Below, one piece after another: positions 52,472 to 61,554 of a stretch of 64,000 nt of DNA (the first letter of the stretch is position 1; each line of letters opens with the position of its first letter). The stretch is from Bacteroidaceae bacterium (GTDB lineage: Bacteria > Bacteroidota > Bacteroidia > Bacteroidales > Bacteroidaceae). Location of the stretch: the NCBI GenBank assembly GCA_017464345.1, contig JAFUAH010000019.1, forward strand, positions 1-64,000, written 5' to 3'. Both the position numbers and the translations under genes were made by a program. The notes under the pieces are model-generated. The model had not been told where the DNA came from. It saw nothing but the letters and a program-made list of their open reading frames with translations, and ran no database searches.

Positions 52472-52563
52472 CCTTGTGGGTCAATTGTCCGTCAAGCGAG
52501 ACCCGTACGGGTCGGGGCTCAGTCTCGGGCGGGTTTCGCTTGACGGACAATTGACCCACAAGG
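52472..52563. repeat. 90-bp palindromic element, copy 3 (core 52473-52562)
   Basis: Arms of 24 bp at 52473-52496 and 52539-52562 are identical to those of copies 1 and 2. The centre is again 42 bases, with CCCGTACGGG at its left and a GTCTCGGGCGGG segment at its right, in the orientation of copy 1. It lies between divergent genes. Confidence 0.95.
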
Positions 52564-52648
52564 CCGTCCTCTTCGTGAACGAGGCGAACCTTAGGAGGGA
52601 TTTCTTTCGTTTTGCTCCTCGGCTGACCGATTTCTCAATATTTTTCCG

Positions 52649-52656
52649 TACCTTTG
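52649..52656 (+). promoter_or_regulatory. Promoter -7 box TACCTTTG four bases before the hemW start
   Basis: TACCTTTG is followed by CCCC and the ATG at 52661. Confidence 0.6.
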
Positions 52657-52660
52657 CCCC

Positions 52661-53809
52661 ATGACATCACTGGGTCTCTACATCCACATCCCCTTCTGCC
52701 GCAGCCGGTGCATCTACTGCGACTTCTACTCCACCACCCTGCCTGAGACATGGCAGATGCGCTATGTCGAAGCGCTGAGACGCGAGATGGAGATGGTGCA
52801 GAGCAGGGCCATGCGACTGAGCGCCGACGGGCTCAGCACGCTCTACATCGGCGGTGGCACGCCCTCCCTGCTCTCGCCCCATGCCCTTCGGCTGCTGTTC
52901 GAGTTCGTGGAACGGAACTTCACCCTGCAGCCACAGGCCGAGGTGACCATCGAAGCCAATCCCGACGATGTGACGGCTGAATGGGTCTCCAGGCTCCGGG
53001 ATACACCAGTAAACCGCATCAGCATGGGTGTGCAGTCGCTGGACGACGACATCCTGCGCACCCTGCGCCGTCGCCACACAGCCGGCCAGGCACGCCAGGC
53101 CGTCGGGCTGCTGCACAGGGCGGGATACACCAACCTGAGTATGGATCTCATCTACGGACTGCCGGGACAGACCCGGGCCCAGTTCGGGGCCGACGTGCGC
53201 GAGGTGCTGTCCATGGGAGTACCCCACCTGTCGGCCTATGCCCTGCAGTTCGAGGAGGGCACCCCCCTGGCCGAGATGAAGCGCCAAGGCACGGTGGACG
53301 AGGCCGACGAGGAACTGAGCCTCAGCTGCTACCTGCAGCTCCTGGACCTGACCCAAGAGGCCGGTCTGGAGCACTACGAGATTTCCAACTTTGCACGTCC
53401 CGGATTCCACTCACGCCACAACTCGTCGTACTGGACAGGAGCCCCCTACCTGGGTCTGGGAGCCGGCGCCCATAGCTATGACGGGGAGCGCACGCGCAGT
53501 TTCAACTGCGCGGATGTCAGGGCCTACGTCGAAGCCATCAACCAAGGGAGGCTGCCGTCGGAGGCTGAAGTTCTCTCTGAAAAAGAGCGCTACGACGAGC
53601 GCGTCATGCTCTCCCTGCGCACCTCGCAGGGACTCTCGCTGACGGCTATCGGACGGGACTTCGGCCCTGCCATGCGCCGCCATTGTGAATGTATGGCACA
53701 ACCCCACCTCCACGCCGGACGGCTACAAAAAAAGCCGGATGAGACCTTATGTCTCACCCGGCAAGGGTTGTTCGTCAGCGACGACATCATCTCCGACCTT
53801 ATGGCCTGA
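52661..53809 (+). CDS. hemW: HemW-type radical-SAM heme chaperone
   Basis: The 382-residue protein starts MTSLGLYIHIPFC and has the radical-SAM cluster CRSRCIYC (C13, C17, C20). The TLYIGGGTPSLL, SMGVQSLDDDILRTLRR and DLIYGLPGQT blocks and the HemN C-terminal domain follow. It is of the HemW branch, which carries heme, rather than a true coproporphyrinogen dehydrogenase, as judged from the N-terminus and length. The ATG follows the TACCTTTG box by four bases. A hairpin with seven A residues at 53727-53762 lies inside the last 30 codons; it is the terminator of the converging DUF4827 gene and shapes the C-terminal codons here. Confidence 0.88.
   Translation: MTSLGLYIHIPFCRSRCIYCDFYSTTLPETWQMRYVEALRREMEMVQSRAMRLSADGLSTLYIGGGTPSLLSPHALRLLFEFVERNFTLQPQAEVTIEANPDDVTAEWVSRLRDTPVNRISMGVQSLDDDILRTLRRRHTAGQARQAVGLLHRAGYTNLSMDLIYGLPGQTRAQFGADVREVLSMGVPHLSAYALQFEEGTPLAEMKRQGTVDEADEELSLSCYLQLLDLTQEAGLEHYEISNFARPGFHSRHNSSYWTGAPYLGLGAGAHSYDGERTRSFNCADVRAYVEAINQGRLPSEAEVLSEKERYDERVMLSLRTSQGLSLTAIGRDFGPAMRRHCECMAQPHLHAGRLQKKPDETLCLTRQGLFVSDDIISDLMA
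53727..53762 (-). terminator. Terminator of the DUF4827 gene located inside the hemW coding sequence
   Basis: GCCGGATGAGAC (53734-53745) pairs with GTCTCACCCGGC (53751-53762), with one mismatch, around CTTAT. On the minus strand it is followed by seven T residues (plus-strand A-run 53727-53733). It lies about 100 bases past the minus-strand stop at 53861. Confidence 0.75.
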
Positions 53810-53860
53810 CGCCACGCAGTGCACCACCGCCGGCAAAGCCGATACGGGGAAAGATGCTGC

Positions 53861-54577
53861 CTACTCCCGGAGGCGCTGGTAACTGATTTCGTAGAAACAG
53901 GGATAGACGTTGCTGGTGGCATCGGCCGTACCCTGTCCGTGTGGCACAATCAGTCGCACCAGGGCTATGCCTTCGTCATCCGCTTTCTGCCGTCCCAGAT
54001 TGATGTACGACAGAGGCACCACCCAGCCCGAGGGCACCGACTTGGAGTTGTTGTTGGGCACGCCATAGAGCAGATACATGGCTCCGCCGCCATTGATTTC
54101 GGTGTTAAAACTTGCCGAAATCGTACCATACTGGTTGCTCACGTCCAGGATGCCCGGTGTAGCTATCCAGTAAGGTGTCAGGTCTGTACTCTGCAGGCTG
54201 TCAGCCAGGATGTTATACTCCCAGTAGCGTGTCATGACGCGCGTCTGCTCCCCATGTTTCAGACGTTCACCCGGGCCCTTACGTACGATTTGCATGTAGA
54301 TACCCGTATTGGAAAACAGCACGAACTCGTTCTTGCTGACATCCGTCATGGAGTCCTGTGCCTCAAACTGCTCCTGCGAGATGACATTTATTCCGGGAAT
54401 GTTCAGCAAGGTGTCATCGTCGTGGCCCAGTAAAAGCAACGGGCTACGCTTCAGGAAGGCACCGACCACCTTCCTCTCCTTCTCCTTTTGTTCGGCGTAC
54501 GACTCATCATCGTGGCACGCCGTCAGGCCTATGCTCACGAGCACAGTGCCCAGTATCAGTATCAATATGTGCTTCAT
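53861..54577 (-). CDS. DUF4827 lipoprotein
   Basis: The 238-residue protein has a lipoprotein signal (MKHILILILGTVLVSIGLTAC, Cys 21) and a mature domain that starts HDDESYAEQKEKERK. It includes IPGINVISQEQFEAQ, GIYMQIVRKGPGE and FNTEINGGGAMYLLYG, the layout of DUF4827 (a Bacteroidetes FKBP-like family). It should be in the periplasm or on the inner face of the outer membrane, and may be a folding helper. I start at 54577, eight bases after the TACCTTTG box at 54586-54593. Its transcript is predicted to end inside hemW. Confidence 0.8.
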   Translation of the reverse strand: MKHILILILGTVLVSIGLTACHDDESYAEQKEKERKVVGAFLKRSPLLLLGHDDDTLLNIPGINVISQEQFEAQDSMTDVSKNEFVLFSNTGIYMQIVRKGPGERLKHGEQTRVMTRYWEYNILADSLQSTDLTPYWIATPGILDVSNQYGTISASFNTEINGGGAMYLLYGVPNNNSKSVPSGWVVPLSYINLGRQKADDEGIALVRLIVPHGQGTADATSNVYPCFYEISYQRLRE

Positions 54578-54585
54578 AGCGAGGG

Positions 54586-54593
54586 CAAAGGTA
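54586..54593 (-). promoter_or_regulatory. Promoter -7 box TACCTTTG for the DUF4827 gene
   Basis: CAAAGGTA on the plus strand reads TACCTTTG on the minus strand, eight bases before the ATG at 54577. It abuts the terminator at 54594-54644. Confidence 0.55.
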
Positions 54594-54644
54594 CGAAAAA
54601 ACAAGAGCACTGCAAAAGAAAAGTGCGCTTTTCTTTTGCAGTGC
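54594..54644 (-). terminator. Terminator of the DHH phosphoesterase gene
   Basis: GCACTGCAAAAGAAAAG (54607-54623) is perfectly complementary to CTTTTCTTTTGCAGTGC (54628-54644). On the minus strand CTCTTGTTTTTTCG follows. Confidence 0.85.
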
Positions 54645-54671
54645 CAGAAAGGATATTTTTTTTACTCCTTT

Positions 54672-55721
54672 TCACTCCTGCCTCAACAGAGGCTCGTACT
54701 TCTTGACAGCCTGGCGCACCACACGCACGGCTTCGTCCATCGTCATGCGCAGACTGCCACCAGCAGCATTGCGATGGCCTCCTCCGTGGAAGAACTCTGC
54801 ACACATCTCGTTGCAGGGGAAATCGTCCACGCTGCGAGTGGAAACACGTATCAGCCCATGCTGCTCAGTGTCCTCTCGCAGGAAGATGCTCAATTTCATA
54901 CCTTCCATCTGCAGAGGCAAGTTCACCACGCCCTCCGTGGCCCCATTCTTCGTCTGAAAGTGTTTACGTTCTTCGTTGGTCATGGTTATCAGGGAGACGT
55001 GCAGTTCGTTCATCACCTCCATCTTGACGTACAACAGATAGCCCAGCAAGCGGAAACGAGACTCTGTGTAGGTAAAGAAGACATTGCGGTAGATGCGGTC
55101 CTTGTCGATGCCCGTCCGCAAGAGCAGACTGACGGCTTCAAAGATTTCGGGGCGATTGGAGGCATAGGTGAAGGCACCCGTATCGGTCATCATGCCCGTG
55201 TAGAGGGCTGTAGCCTCTTCGACCGTCAGCACTTCGGCCCACCCCATGTCCACCATCAGGCGCAACAGCAGTTCGCAGGTGCTACTCATGTCGGGACGAG
55301 AGACCGTCAGATGGCAATTGGCAACGGGCTCCAGATGGTGGTCTATCATCAGACGGGGGGCTGGGCAGGCATCCAATTTAGCAGCCAAGGTCTCTCCCAC
55401 TCGCCCGACGTCGTTGAAGTCCAGCATCACCAGCAGGTCGGCCGCAGCCAAAGCCTGTTCGGCACGTTTGGGGGTACGGTCGGCCAAAACAATCTCGGTA
55501 GCCGTGGGCAACCAACGCAGGAAATCGGGAAAATTGTTGGGGGCAACCGCCGTGACAGTCTTGCCCTGGCGACGCAGCAATAGCGTCATGGCTGCCATGC
55601 TGCCGATGGCGTCGCCGTCTGGATTTTGGTGACACACTACCACCACCTGTCGGGCACGCTCCAACAATTGGGTCAGCGTGTCGCGATTAGCTTCGGATAA
55701 AACTCGTTCCAGCATTGCCAT
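54672..55721 (-). CDS. DHH/DHHA1 phosphoesterase (NrnA-like)
   Basis: The 349-residue cytoplasmic protein has the DHH domain (VVCHQNPDGDAIGS, LVMLDFNDVGRVG, LMIDHHLEP with the DHH triad, TGMMTDTGAF) and the DHHA1 domain ending FFHGGGHRNAAGGSLR. It matches NrnA, which removes short oligoribonucleotides and can cleave pAp or linear dinucleotides. The start is the ATG at 55721, sharing one base with the stop codon of the secreted endonuclease (TGATG). A GTG at 55724 is an alternative. The coupling to a secreted nuclease gene suggests a shared nucleotide-salvage context: the endonuclease cuts outside and the DHH enzyme works on small products inside. That link is inference. Confidence 0.88.
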   Translation of the reverse strand: MAMLERVLSEANRDTLTQLLERARQVVVVCHQNPDGDAIGSMAAMTLLLRRQGKTVTAVAPNNFPDFLRWLPTATEIVLADRTPKRAEQALAAADLLVMLDFNDVGRVGETLAAKLDACPAPRLMIDHHLEPVANCHLTVSRPDMSSTCELLLRLMVDMGWAEVLTVEEATALYTGMMTDTGAFTYASNRPEIFEAVSLLLRTGIDKDRIYRNVFFTYTESRFRLLGYLLYVKMEVMNELHVSLITMTNEERKHFQTKNGATEGVVNLPLQMEGMKLSIFLREDTEQHGLIRVSTRSVDDFPCNEMCAEFFHGGGHRNAAGGSLRMTMDEAVRVVRQAVKKYEPLLRQE

Positions 55722-57427
55722 CACTTTTTCATCAGTACTTTCTTTCCATTCACGATGTAGAGACCTGAGTGCCGGACTTCACTCACGCGACGCCCTGCCA
55801 GGTCGTAGACGATGCGTGATGGCGTCGTCTGCTTCGACAGCATGTCGGATATGCCCGTATCCGTTTCGGTACGCCGATAGAGGGTCACGGGCTCTTGGCC
55901 ACTCTTGTAATAGCGGAAGCGCTTCTGTCCGTTGGCGGAATTGAAGCGCAGGACGTTGTCATGCTCGCTGGCCACGACGGCTTCGCCCGTGCCACTCACC
56001 GAGAGGGTGTTGATGTACGGTGTGTCACCTGTGGCCAATCCGTTGCTACTGCTGGCCGAGCCCATGTACTTTCCGCTCTTTCCTTGGAAAGAATAGCCGC
56101 TGCCAGCAACCGCCACGATGAACTCGGCGGCCTCCGTGGCATCAGTCACAACGATTTCGTCATCCTCGATATCCACTTCTATGGTATTGTAGGTCTTGTC
56201 GAAGGTTTCCAGACTACCATTCAGGGCCAGACTTTCCTTTTCGTAGACAATAAGATATACCCCACTCCAGTCGGCGGGGGCCGAAGTCAATTTCACGTAA
56301 GAGTTACCTCCGATGGGTTTCGGGTCGTCGCCTCCCTTTGTCACCACCACACTATACGAAGCCGTGGTCGGACGGAAAGAAGCAGTGGCTCCGATGATGG
56401 CAGTGATGGTAGCCGAACCTGCAGTCTTAGCCGTCACCAGTCCGGTTGTAGCATTCACCGTGGCCACTCTGTCGTCGCTGCTTTCATAGGTGACGGTGCC
56501 ATCGCTGTTGGTCGTCACGGTCTGGGTGTAGGTGCTGCCCTCCGTTAGTGACACGGTGGGCAGTGCAAAGGTGGCCGTCGGATCCTTCTGGGATGGATTC
56601 CCATAAGGGTCTTCATAACCCGACGCATTGAAAGCGATGTCCTTGTAACTGCCCCAGATGTATTGTTCCAAACCTGGATAGTCGATGAATGGATTACGGT
56701 TGCCCTGGATACCGTAAACCACTTCATTGCGCTGTCGCTCGCGTTCGTCCACAGGATCTTCCTTGCTCCATTTCATATATAGTTCATAGGCCCAGGGCTG
56801 CAATTTGGGATAGGTGTTGTTCTGCATGGAGTTGGCCCCCTGCTGCTGCACCAGGGATTTCTCTTCATAGGCAGTCACAATATAGAAATAGATACGGGCA
56901 AAGTCTCCCTTCCATTCATCGGCAGGTTCCCACAATTGCACTGTACCATTGTTGCCAGCCGTACCTTTTCCCACCTTGATGGAACCATTGGTCCAGGTCT
57001 GGCTGGTGACCACACCCATGCCGTAGTTGCTCTTGAGACTATTGGCATCCGACTCACTGGGCATCACGTGCTGCAGATCACTGCCAATGCCCGTTGTGCC
57101 TCCGCCCCACCACGACTGGGGTATACCATGTTCCTTGTTCATCCCCGAGACGGCGCTACCGTTATTGCTGGTGAAATATCGCTTAGTGTAGCTGTAGCGA
57201 TCCACCACTTGGTTGTCACTCAAGCGGTCGGTCTGGTAGTAGTAGGTCCACAGCGAACCATAGCTTTTCACGTTAGGGTTGCCAACGATTTTGTACAGTG
57301 CCGTCTTCAGTGTCGCTGCACTCTTGCCATCGGCACTCCGGTAGTAACTGGCTCTTTCGAATGCCGAAAGCGACGCCGCCAGCAACAGGAGCAAGCAGGT
57401 CGCCATGGATTTTAGATACGTATTCAT
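55721..57427 (-). CDS. Secreted endonuclease I with Ig-like domain and C-terminal sorting tail
   Basis: The 568-residue protein has a signal peptide (MATCLLLLLAASLSAF region) and an endonuclease I (EndA) domain of about 250 residues with NKEHGIPQSWWGG and SDLQHVMPSESDANSLKSNYG, which hold the metal and catalytic His residues. A BIG2-like Ig domain (YESSDDRVATVNATTGLV), a beta-rich region and a tail ending IVYDLAGRRVSEVRHSGLY with basic residues follow. The tail is like that of the 1586-residue protein and points to surface export. It should degrade DNA or RNA outside the cell. It is translationally coupled to the DHH phosphoesterase downstream. Confidence 0.85.
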   Translation of the reverse strand: MNTYLKSMATCLLLLLAASLSAFERASYYRSADGKSAATLKTALYKIVGNPNVKSYGSLWTYYYQTDRLSDNQVVDRYSYTKRYFTSNNGSAVSGMNKEHGIPQSWWGGGTTGIGSDLQHVMPSESDANSLKSNYGMGVVTSQTWTNGSIKVGKGTAGNNGTVQLWEPADEWKGDFARIYFYIVTAYEEKSLVQQQGANSMQNNTYPKLQPWAYELYMKWSKEDPVDERERQRNEVVYGIQGNRNPFIDYPGLEQYIWGSYKDIAFNASGYEDPYGNPSQKDPTATFALPTVSLTEGSTYTQTVTTNSDGTVTYESSDDRVATVNATTGLVTAKTAGSATITAIIGATASFRPTTASYSVVVTKGGDDPKPIGGNSYVKLTSAPADWSGVYLIVYEKESLALNGSLETFDKTYNTIEVDIEDDEIVVTDATEAAEFIVAVAGSGYSFQGKSGKYMGSASSSNGLATGDTPYINTLSVSGTGEAVVASEHDNVLRFNSANGQKRFRYYKSGQEPVTLYRRTETDTGISDMLSKQTTPSRIVYDLAGRRVSEVRHSGLYIVNGKKVLMKK

Positions 57428-57465
57428 AAGGTCATGTAATTTTTAGTTTCATCCACAAAAAAGGC

Positions 57466-58794
57466 TCAACGCAGAAACAGGTCGACCCCGAAGTATGTCA
57501 CCAAGGCTGCTATCCAACCGAGGAGCACCTTGCCTGAAATATGGCGGAAGTACCACCAGATGCTCGTGTCCTCCCCCTTCAGCAGGGCATAGCCCGCCGT
57601 ACTGCCTATGGGCAACAGGCAACCGCCGATGCAGGCCGAAAGTACTACCAGGTGCCAGTACTGGCCGTTCTGAGTGAAAAACTGCTGATAGGGCGACGCT
57701 GCCATGGCATCGGGGATGACATCATATATGCTGACAGCTGAAAAGACCAGACAAACATTGTCCAGCACTGCCGACAGGATACCCATAAATACGGAGAACA
57801 CGTAGATGTCATGGATGTATGCATCAATCCATCTGCCCACCGAAGCCATAGCTCCAATCTCCACCAGCACGCTCACAGACAGAGCCACGCCGATAAAGAA
57901 CATGATGACCTGCAGCACCTCGTACTGCAAGCGACGGTCACTGCCTGGCAGAAGCACAGGCTGTTCTGTGCGGATGGAATGGCGATTGAACAGTTCATTG
58001 AGCACCCAGATGACACCTAATACGCACAGCGTTCCAAGGAAAGGAGGCAAGAGCGTCAGCCGATGGAACGTGGGCACAAACCACAATCCGCCAATACCCA
58101 GGACGAGCATGGCCAAACGCTGCCACCGGGGAATGGGCGAATCGTCGCCCCGGTAAGTGATGTGGGGACGATTGAGGTCTATCGTATTCGGCATCTCATA
58201 GCTGATAAGAAGCACCGGGATGAACGTGCCCACCAGGGCTGGCAAAATCATGGCTCCGGCAAAATCGGTGGGAGTGACGGCCCCTTTGGTCCATATCATC
58301 AGCGTAGTGACATCACCAATGACCGTAAAACTGCCACCACAACATGCCGCTATGACTATACTGGCACCAACATAGAGGCGCTGACGACGATTAGACAGCA
58401 GACGGCGCATGATGATGAGCATTAGCACCACAGTGGTCAGATTGTCCAGATTAGCACTCAGCACAAAGGTGATGAAGACAATGCCCCACAGAAAACGGCG
58501 CATATTGCGAGTTCGCAAAAAACTGGAAATGAAATCAAAACAACCATTATTATTCAAGACCTCCACAATGGCCATCGTGGAAAGCAGATAGAGGACAATG
58601 CTACAAAAATAGGCCGTATGCTGCATGAAGACATTTTCTGCAACATAGGCCTTATCCACTCCCATGCACATGTACAATATCCAACCAACTACCCCTGCAA
58701 ACATGGCAGTCGTGGCCTTATTGATGTGAATCAGATGTTCGCTGGCTATCAGGATGTAAGCCAACAACATCAGGCTGATTATTACTACGGTCAT
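57466..58794 (-). CDS. nhaD: NhaD-type Na+/H+ antiporter
   Basis: The 442-residue membrane protein has about twelve spans. Landmarks are ASEHLIHINKATTAMFAGV, NNNGCFDFISSFLRTRN, FVLSANLDNLTTVVLMLII, CCGGSFTVIGDVTTLMIWTKG, and in the second half FMGILSAVLDNVCLVFSAVS and LLPIGSTAGYALLKG. Both DN(L/V) motifs at helix breaks are typical of the IT superfamily and NhaD. It exchanges Na+ or Li+ for H+ in the inner membrane. The gene is divergent from trpB and 38 bases from the endonuclease. No frame disruption is seen. Confidence 0.85.
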   Translation of the reverse strand: MTVVIISLMLLAYILIASEHLIHINKATTAMFAGVVGWILYMCMGVDKAYVAENVFMQHTAYFCSIVLYLLSTMAIVEVLNNNGCFDFISSFLRTRNMRRFLWGIVFITFVLSANLDNLTTVVLMLIIMRRLLSNRRQRLYVGASIVIAACCGGSFTVIGDVTTLMIWTKGAVTPTDFAGAMILPALVGTFIPVLLISYEMPNTIDLNRPHITYRGDDSPIPRWQRLAMLVLGIGGLWFVPTFHRLTLLPPFLGTLCVLGVIWVLNELFNRHSIRTEQPVLLPGSDRRLQYEVLQVIMFFIGVALSVSVLVEIGAMASVGRWIDAYIHDIYVFSVFMGILSAVLDNVCLVFSAVSIYDVIPDAMAASPYQQFFTQNGQYWHLVVLSACIGGCLLPIGSTAGYALLKGEDTSIWWYFRHISGKVLLGWIAALVTYFGVDLFLR

Positions 58795-58856
58795 AGTACT
58801 TTATTACGGATATTCGGTACAAAATAACTAAATTATTCTGATTTATCAAAGAAAAT

Positions 58857-58888
58857 ATTGGCTTATTCATAGAAAATCGCTAATTTTG
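58857..58888 (+). promoter_or_regulatory. Promoter of the trp operon (ATTG -33, TAATTTTG -7)
   Basis: TAATTTTG at 58881-58888 matches the -7 consensus, and ATTG (TTTG-like) at 58857-58860 is 20 bases upstream. The leader to the trpB ATG is only about 40 bases, which leaves no space for a Trp-rich leader peptide with attenuator or for a T-box. Confidence 0.6.
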
Positions 58889-58931
58889 TCGTCGCATTGA
58901 TAGGTAAAAAGATTCAGTCAATCTGCACGAA

Positions 58932-60137
58932 ATGAAAAACTTCCAACAGGTAGATGACAATGGCTATTATGGCCAGTTTGGCGGAGCATATATCCCCGAA
59001 GTCCTATACAAGACGGTGGAGAATCTGAAACAGCAGTATCTCCCCATCATCCAAAGTGAGAGTTTCCTACAGGAGTTCCACCAGTTGCTGAGCGACTACG
59101 TGGGGCGTCCCAGTCCTCTGTACCATGCCCGACGCATGAGTGAGAAATATGGGTGCAAACTATATTTGAAGCGCGAAGATCTTAACCACACAGGGGCACA
59201 CAAAATCAATAACGCCATCGGCCAGGTGTTGCTGGCCAAGCGCATGGGCAAGACACGCATCATTGCCGAAACGGGGGCCGGCCAGCACGGCGTGGCCACA
59301 GCCACCGTGTGTGCTCTGATGAACTTGCCCTGCCGTGTCTATATGGGAGCACTGGACGTTCAGCGACAACACGTGAACGTGGAGCGGATGCGGATGCTCG
59401 GGGCCGAGGTATTCCCCGTGGAGAGCGGCAACAAGACCCTGAAGGATGCCACCAACGAGGCCATACGCGACTGGTGCTGTCACCCGAAGGACACGTTCTA
59501 CATCATCGGCAGTACGGTGGGCCCTCACCCCTACCCCGACATGGTGGCCCGGTTGCAAAGTGTCATCTCGGCCGAAATCAAGTGGCAGCTGCTGGAGAAG
59601 GAAGGGCGCAACTGGCCCGACTACTTGATGGCCTGCGTGGGCGGTGGCAGCAATGCCGCCGGAGCCATGTTCCATTACCTAAACGATGAACGCGTGCGGC
59701 TGGTGCTGGCAGAGGCTGGTGGCCTGGGCGTGGACACGCCACAGACGGCGGCCTCCATGCAGATTGGCACCGTAGGTATCCTGCACGGCAGCCGCATCAA
59801 GGTGATGCAGACCGAGGACGGGCAAATCGTGGAGCCCTACAGCATATCGGCAGGGCTGGACTATCCCGGTGCGGGTCCCATACACTGCAACCTCTACGAA
59901 ACGGGACGGGCCCAAGTAGTTCCCGTAAACGACGACGAAGCCCTGCAGGCCGCCTTTGAACTGACTCGTCTCGAAGGTATCATCCCAGCCTTGGAAAGCA
60001 GCCATGCACTGGCCCTGCTACCCAAGATGCACTTCCGGAAGGACGACATCGTGGTATTGAATCTCAGCGGACGAGGCGACAAAGACCTTGAGACTTACCT
60101 TTCACACAAAGAGGAAATAGACTATGGCAAAATATAA
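58932..60137 (+). CDS. trpB: Tryptophan synthase beta chain
   Basis: The 401-residue PLP enzyme joins indole and serine to tryptophan. It begins [13 protein letters not shown]-like ([14 protein letters not shown]), has the PLP lysine in [10 protein letters not shown] (K91), then [24 protein letters not shown] and a C-terminal [10 protein letters not shown]. It is the first gene of the trp operon, an order (trpB first) typical of Bacteroidetes. It overlaps trpE by 14 bases. The start at 58932 is about 40 bases after the promoter. Confidence 0.97.
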   Translation: MKNFQQVDDNGYYGQFGGAYIPEVLYKTVENLKQQYLPIIQSESFLQEFHQLLSDYVGRPSPLYHARRMSEKYGCKLYLKREDLNHTGAHKINNAIGQVLLAKRMGKTRIIAETGAGQHGVATATVCALMNLPCRVYMGALDVQRQHVNVERMRMLGAEVFPVESGNKTLKDATNEAIRDWCCHPKDTFYIIGSTVGPHPYPDMVARLQSVISAEIKWQLLEKEGRNWPDYLMACVGGGSNAAGAMFHYLNDERVRLVLAEAGGLGVDTPQTAASMQIGTVGILHGSRIKVMQTEDGQIVEPYSISAGLDYPGAGPIHCNLYETGRAQVVPVNDDEALQAAFELTRLEGIIPALESSHALALLPKMHFRKDDIVVLNLSGRGDKDLETYLSHKEEIDYGKI

Positions 60138-61554
60138 CTATCGCACTGCAACCCAAACGTTGCTGGGCGACCTACTGACCCCCGTCAGCGCTTATTTGAA
60201 AGTTCGTGATGCCTATCCCCAGAGCGTGCTCATGGAGAGTTCCGACTACCATGGCGGTGAAAACGCACGCTCATTCATCGCCCTACATCCCATCGGTTCC
60301 GTCAGCATCAGTCACGGCATGGGCCGGGCTGAATATCCAGACGGGAGTGTCACGGAGCATCCCATCACCAAGGAATATAGTTCTGCACAGTTGATTAACA
60401 ATTTCCTGACTCAATTCGAAGTCACAGGAAAGTATAGCAACTTGTGCGGGCTTTTTGGTTATACATCGTTCAATGCCGTGCACTATTTCGAGAACATCAG
60501 CATTAAGGACGAGACGCAGGAAAAGGATGATGCGCCCGATTTGATGTATATTCTGTATAAGGACGTGGTCATCTTTGACCATTTCAACAATGAATTGATT
60601 CTAATCGAAATGCTTGCGGAGGGCGAAGAGGACGACCTCGACCAATTGGAGCGCGACCTAAAGGGCCGCCCATATCAAGCGTACGGATTCCGGCCTGTAG
60701 GCGACTGCGCCAGCACCCTCTCTGACGACGAGCACCGCGAGAACATTCGGCGCGGCATTCGCCATTGTCTGCGTGGCGACGTTTTTCAGATTGTACTCTC
60801 ACGACGCTTCGTCCAGCACTACGAAGGCGACGACTTCAAGCTCTATCGCGCCCTTCGCTACATCAATCCCAGCCCCTATCTTTTCTATTTCGACTTTGGC
60901 GGGTTCCGCATCTTCGGCAGTTCGCCTGAAACGCATTGCAGAATAGAGAGGAGGGAGCACGACGAAGCTGAAGGCAGAAGGTATACCGCCTACATCGACC
61001 CCATAGCCGGCACCACCCGCCGAACGGGCGACAGCGAGCAAGACCGCCGCAACGCGGAATATCTGCGCAACAACCCCAAGGAGAATGCCGAACATGTCAT
61101 GCTCGTAGACCTGGCCCGTAACGACCTCTCGCGCAACTGCCACGACGTGCACCTCGACTTTTTCAAGGATATGCAGTTCTACAGCCACGTCATCCATTTG
61201 GTCAGCCGTGTCCGTGGGGAACTGGACCAGGAGGCCGACCCCATACAGACCTTTATCGACACCTTCCCAGCCGGTACGCTTAGCGGTGCGCCCAAGGTGC
61301 GGGCCATGCAACTCATCTCGGCATACGAACCACACAACCGGGGTGCCTACGGCGGCTGCATTGGCTTCATCGGTTTTAGCGGCAACCTGAACCAAGCCAT
61401 CACCATACGCACCTTCGTGAGCCGCAACAACGAACTGTGGTTCCAGGCCGGAGGCGGCATCGTGGCCAACAGCGACGTGGAATATGAGTTACAAGAGGTG
61501 AATAACAAACTAGGAGCCTTGCGCAAGGCCATTCTATTAGCAGAAAAACTATGA
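60124..61554 (+). CDS. trpE: Anthranilate synthase component I
   Basis: The 476-residue protein converts chorismate and ammonia (from TrpG) to anthranilate. The N-terminal region has MESSDYHG (S39-S40), the tryptophan-binding motif for feedback inhibition. The C-terminal chorismate-binding domain has [41 protein letters not shown] and [13 protein letters not shown] basic stretch ([11 protein letters not shown]) before PIAGT is longer than in most relatives. It overlaps trpB by 14 bases and trpG by four bases, so the three are translationally coupled. Confidence 0.97.
   Translation: MAKYNYRTATQTLLGDLLTPVSAYLKVRDAYPQSVLMESSDYHGGENARSFIALHPIGSVSISHGMGRAEYPDGSVTEHPITKEYSSAQLINNFLTQFEVTGKYSNLCGLFGYTSFNAVHYFENISIKDETQEKDDAPDLMYILYKDVVIFDHFNNELILIEMLAEGEEDDLDQLERDLKGRPYQAYGFRPVGDCASTLSDDEHRENIRRGIRHCLRGDVFQIVLSRRFVQHYEGDDFKLYRALRYINPSPYLFYFDFGGFRIFGSSPETHCRIERREHDEAEGRRYTAYIDPIAGTTRRTGDSEQDRRNAEYLRNNPKENAEHVMLVDLARNDLSRNCHDVHLDFFKDMQFYSHVIHLVSRVRGELDQEADPIQTFIDTFPAGTLSGAPKVRAMQLISAYEPHNRGAYGGCIGFIGFSGNLNQAITIRTFVSRNNELWFQAGGGIVANSDVEYELQEVNNKLGALRKAILLAEKL

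Larger units (their letters stand above)
52263..52660. other. Divergent regulatory region between the EF-G paralogue and hemW
   Basis: No gene is seen in these 398 bases. Next to the EF-G gene there is an AT-rich stretch (TATATATATTATATAATAGG). Copy 3 of the 90-bp palindrome follows at 52473-52562. The hemW promoter box is at 52649-52656. No clear promoter for the EF-G gene was identified. Confidence 0.6.

Noticed and set aside
58889-58931. Tryptophan leader peptide or T-box attenuator before trpB
   Set aside because: The predicted leader is only about 40 bases, with no Trp codon run, no T-box sequence and no terminator hairpin.
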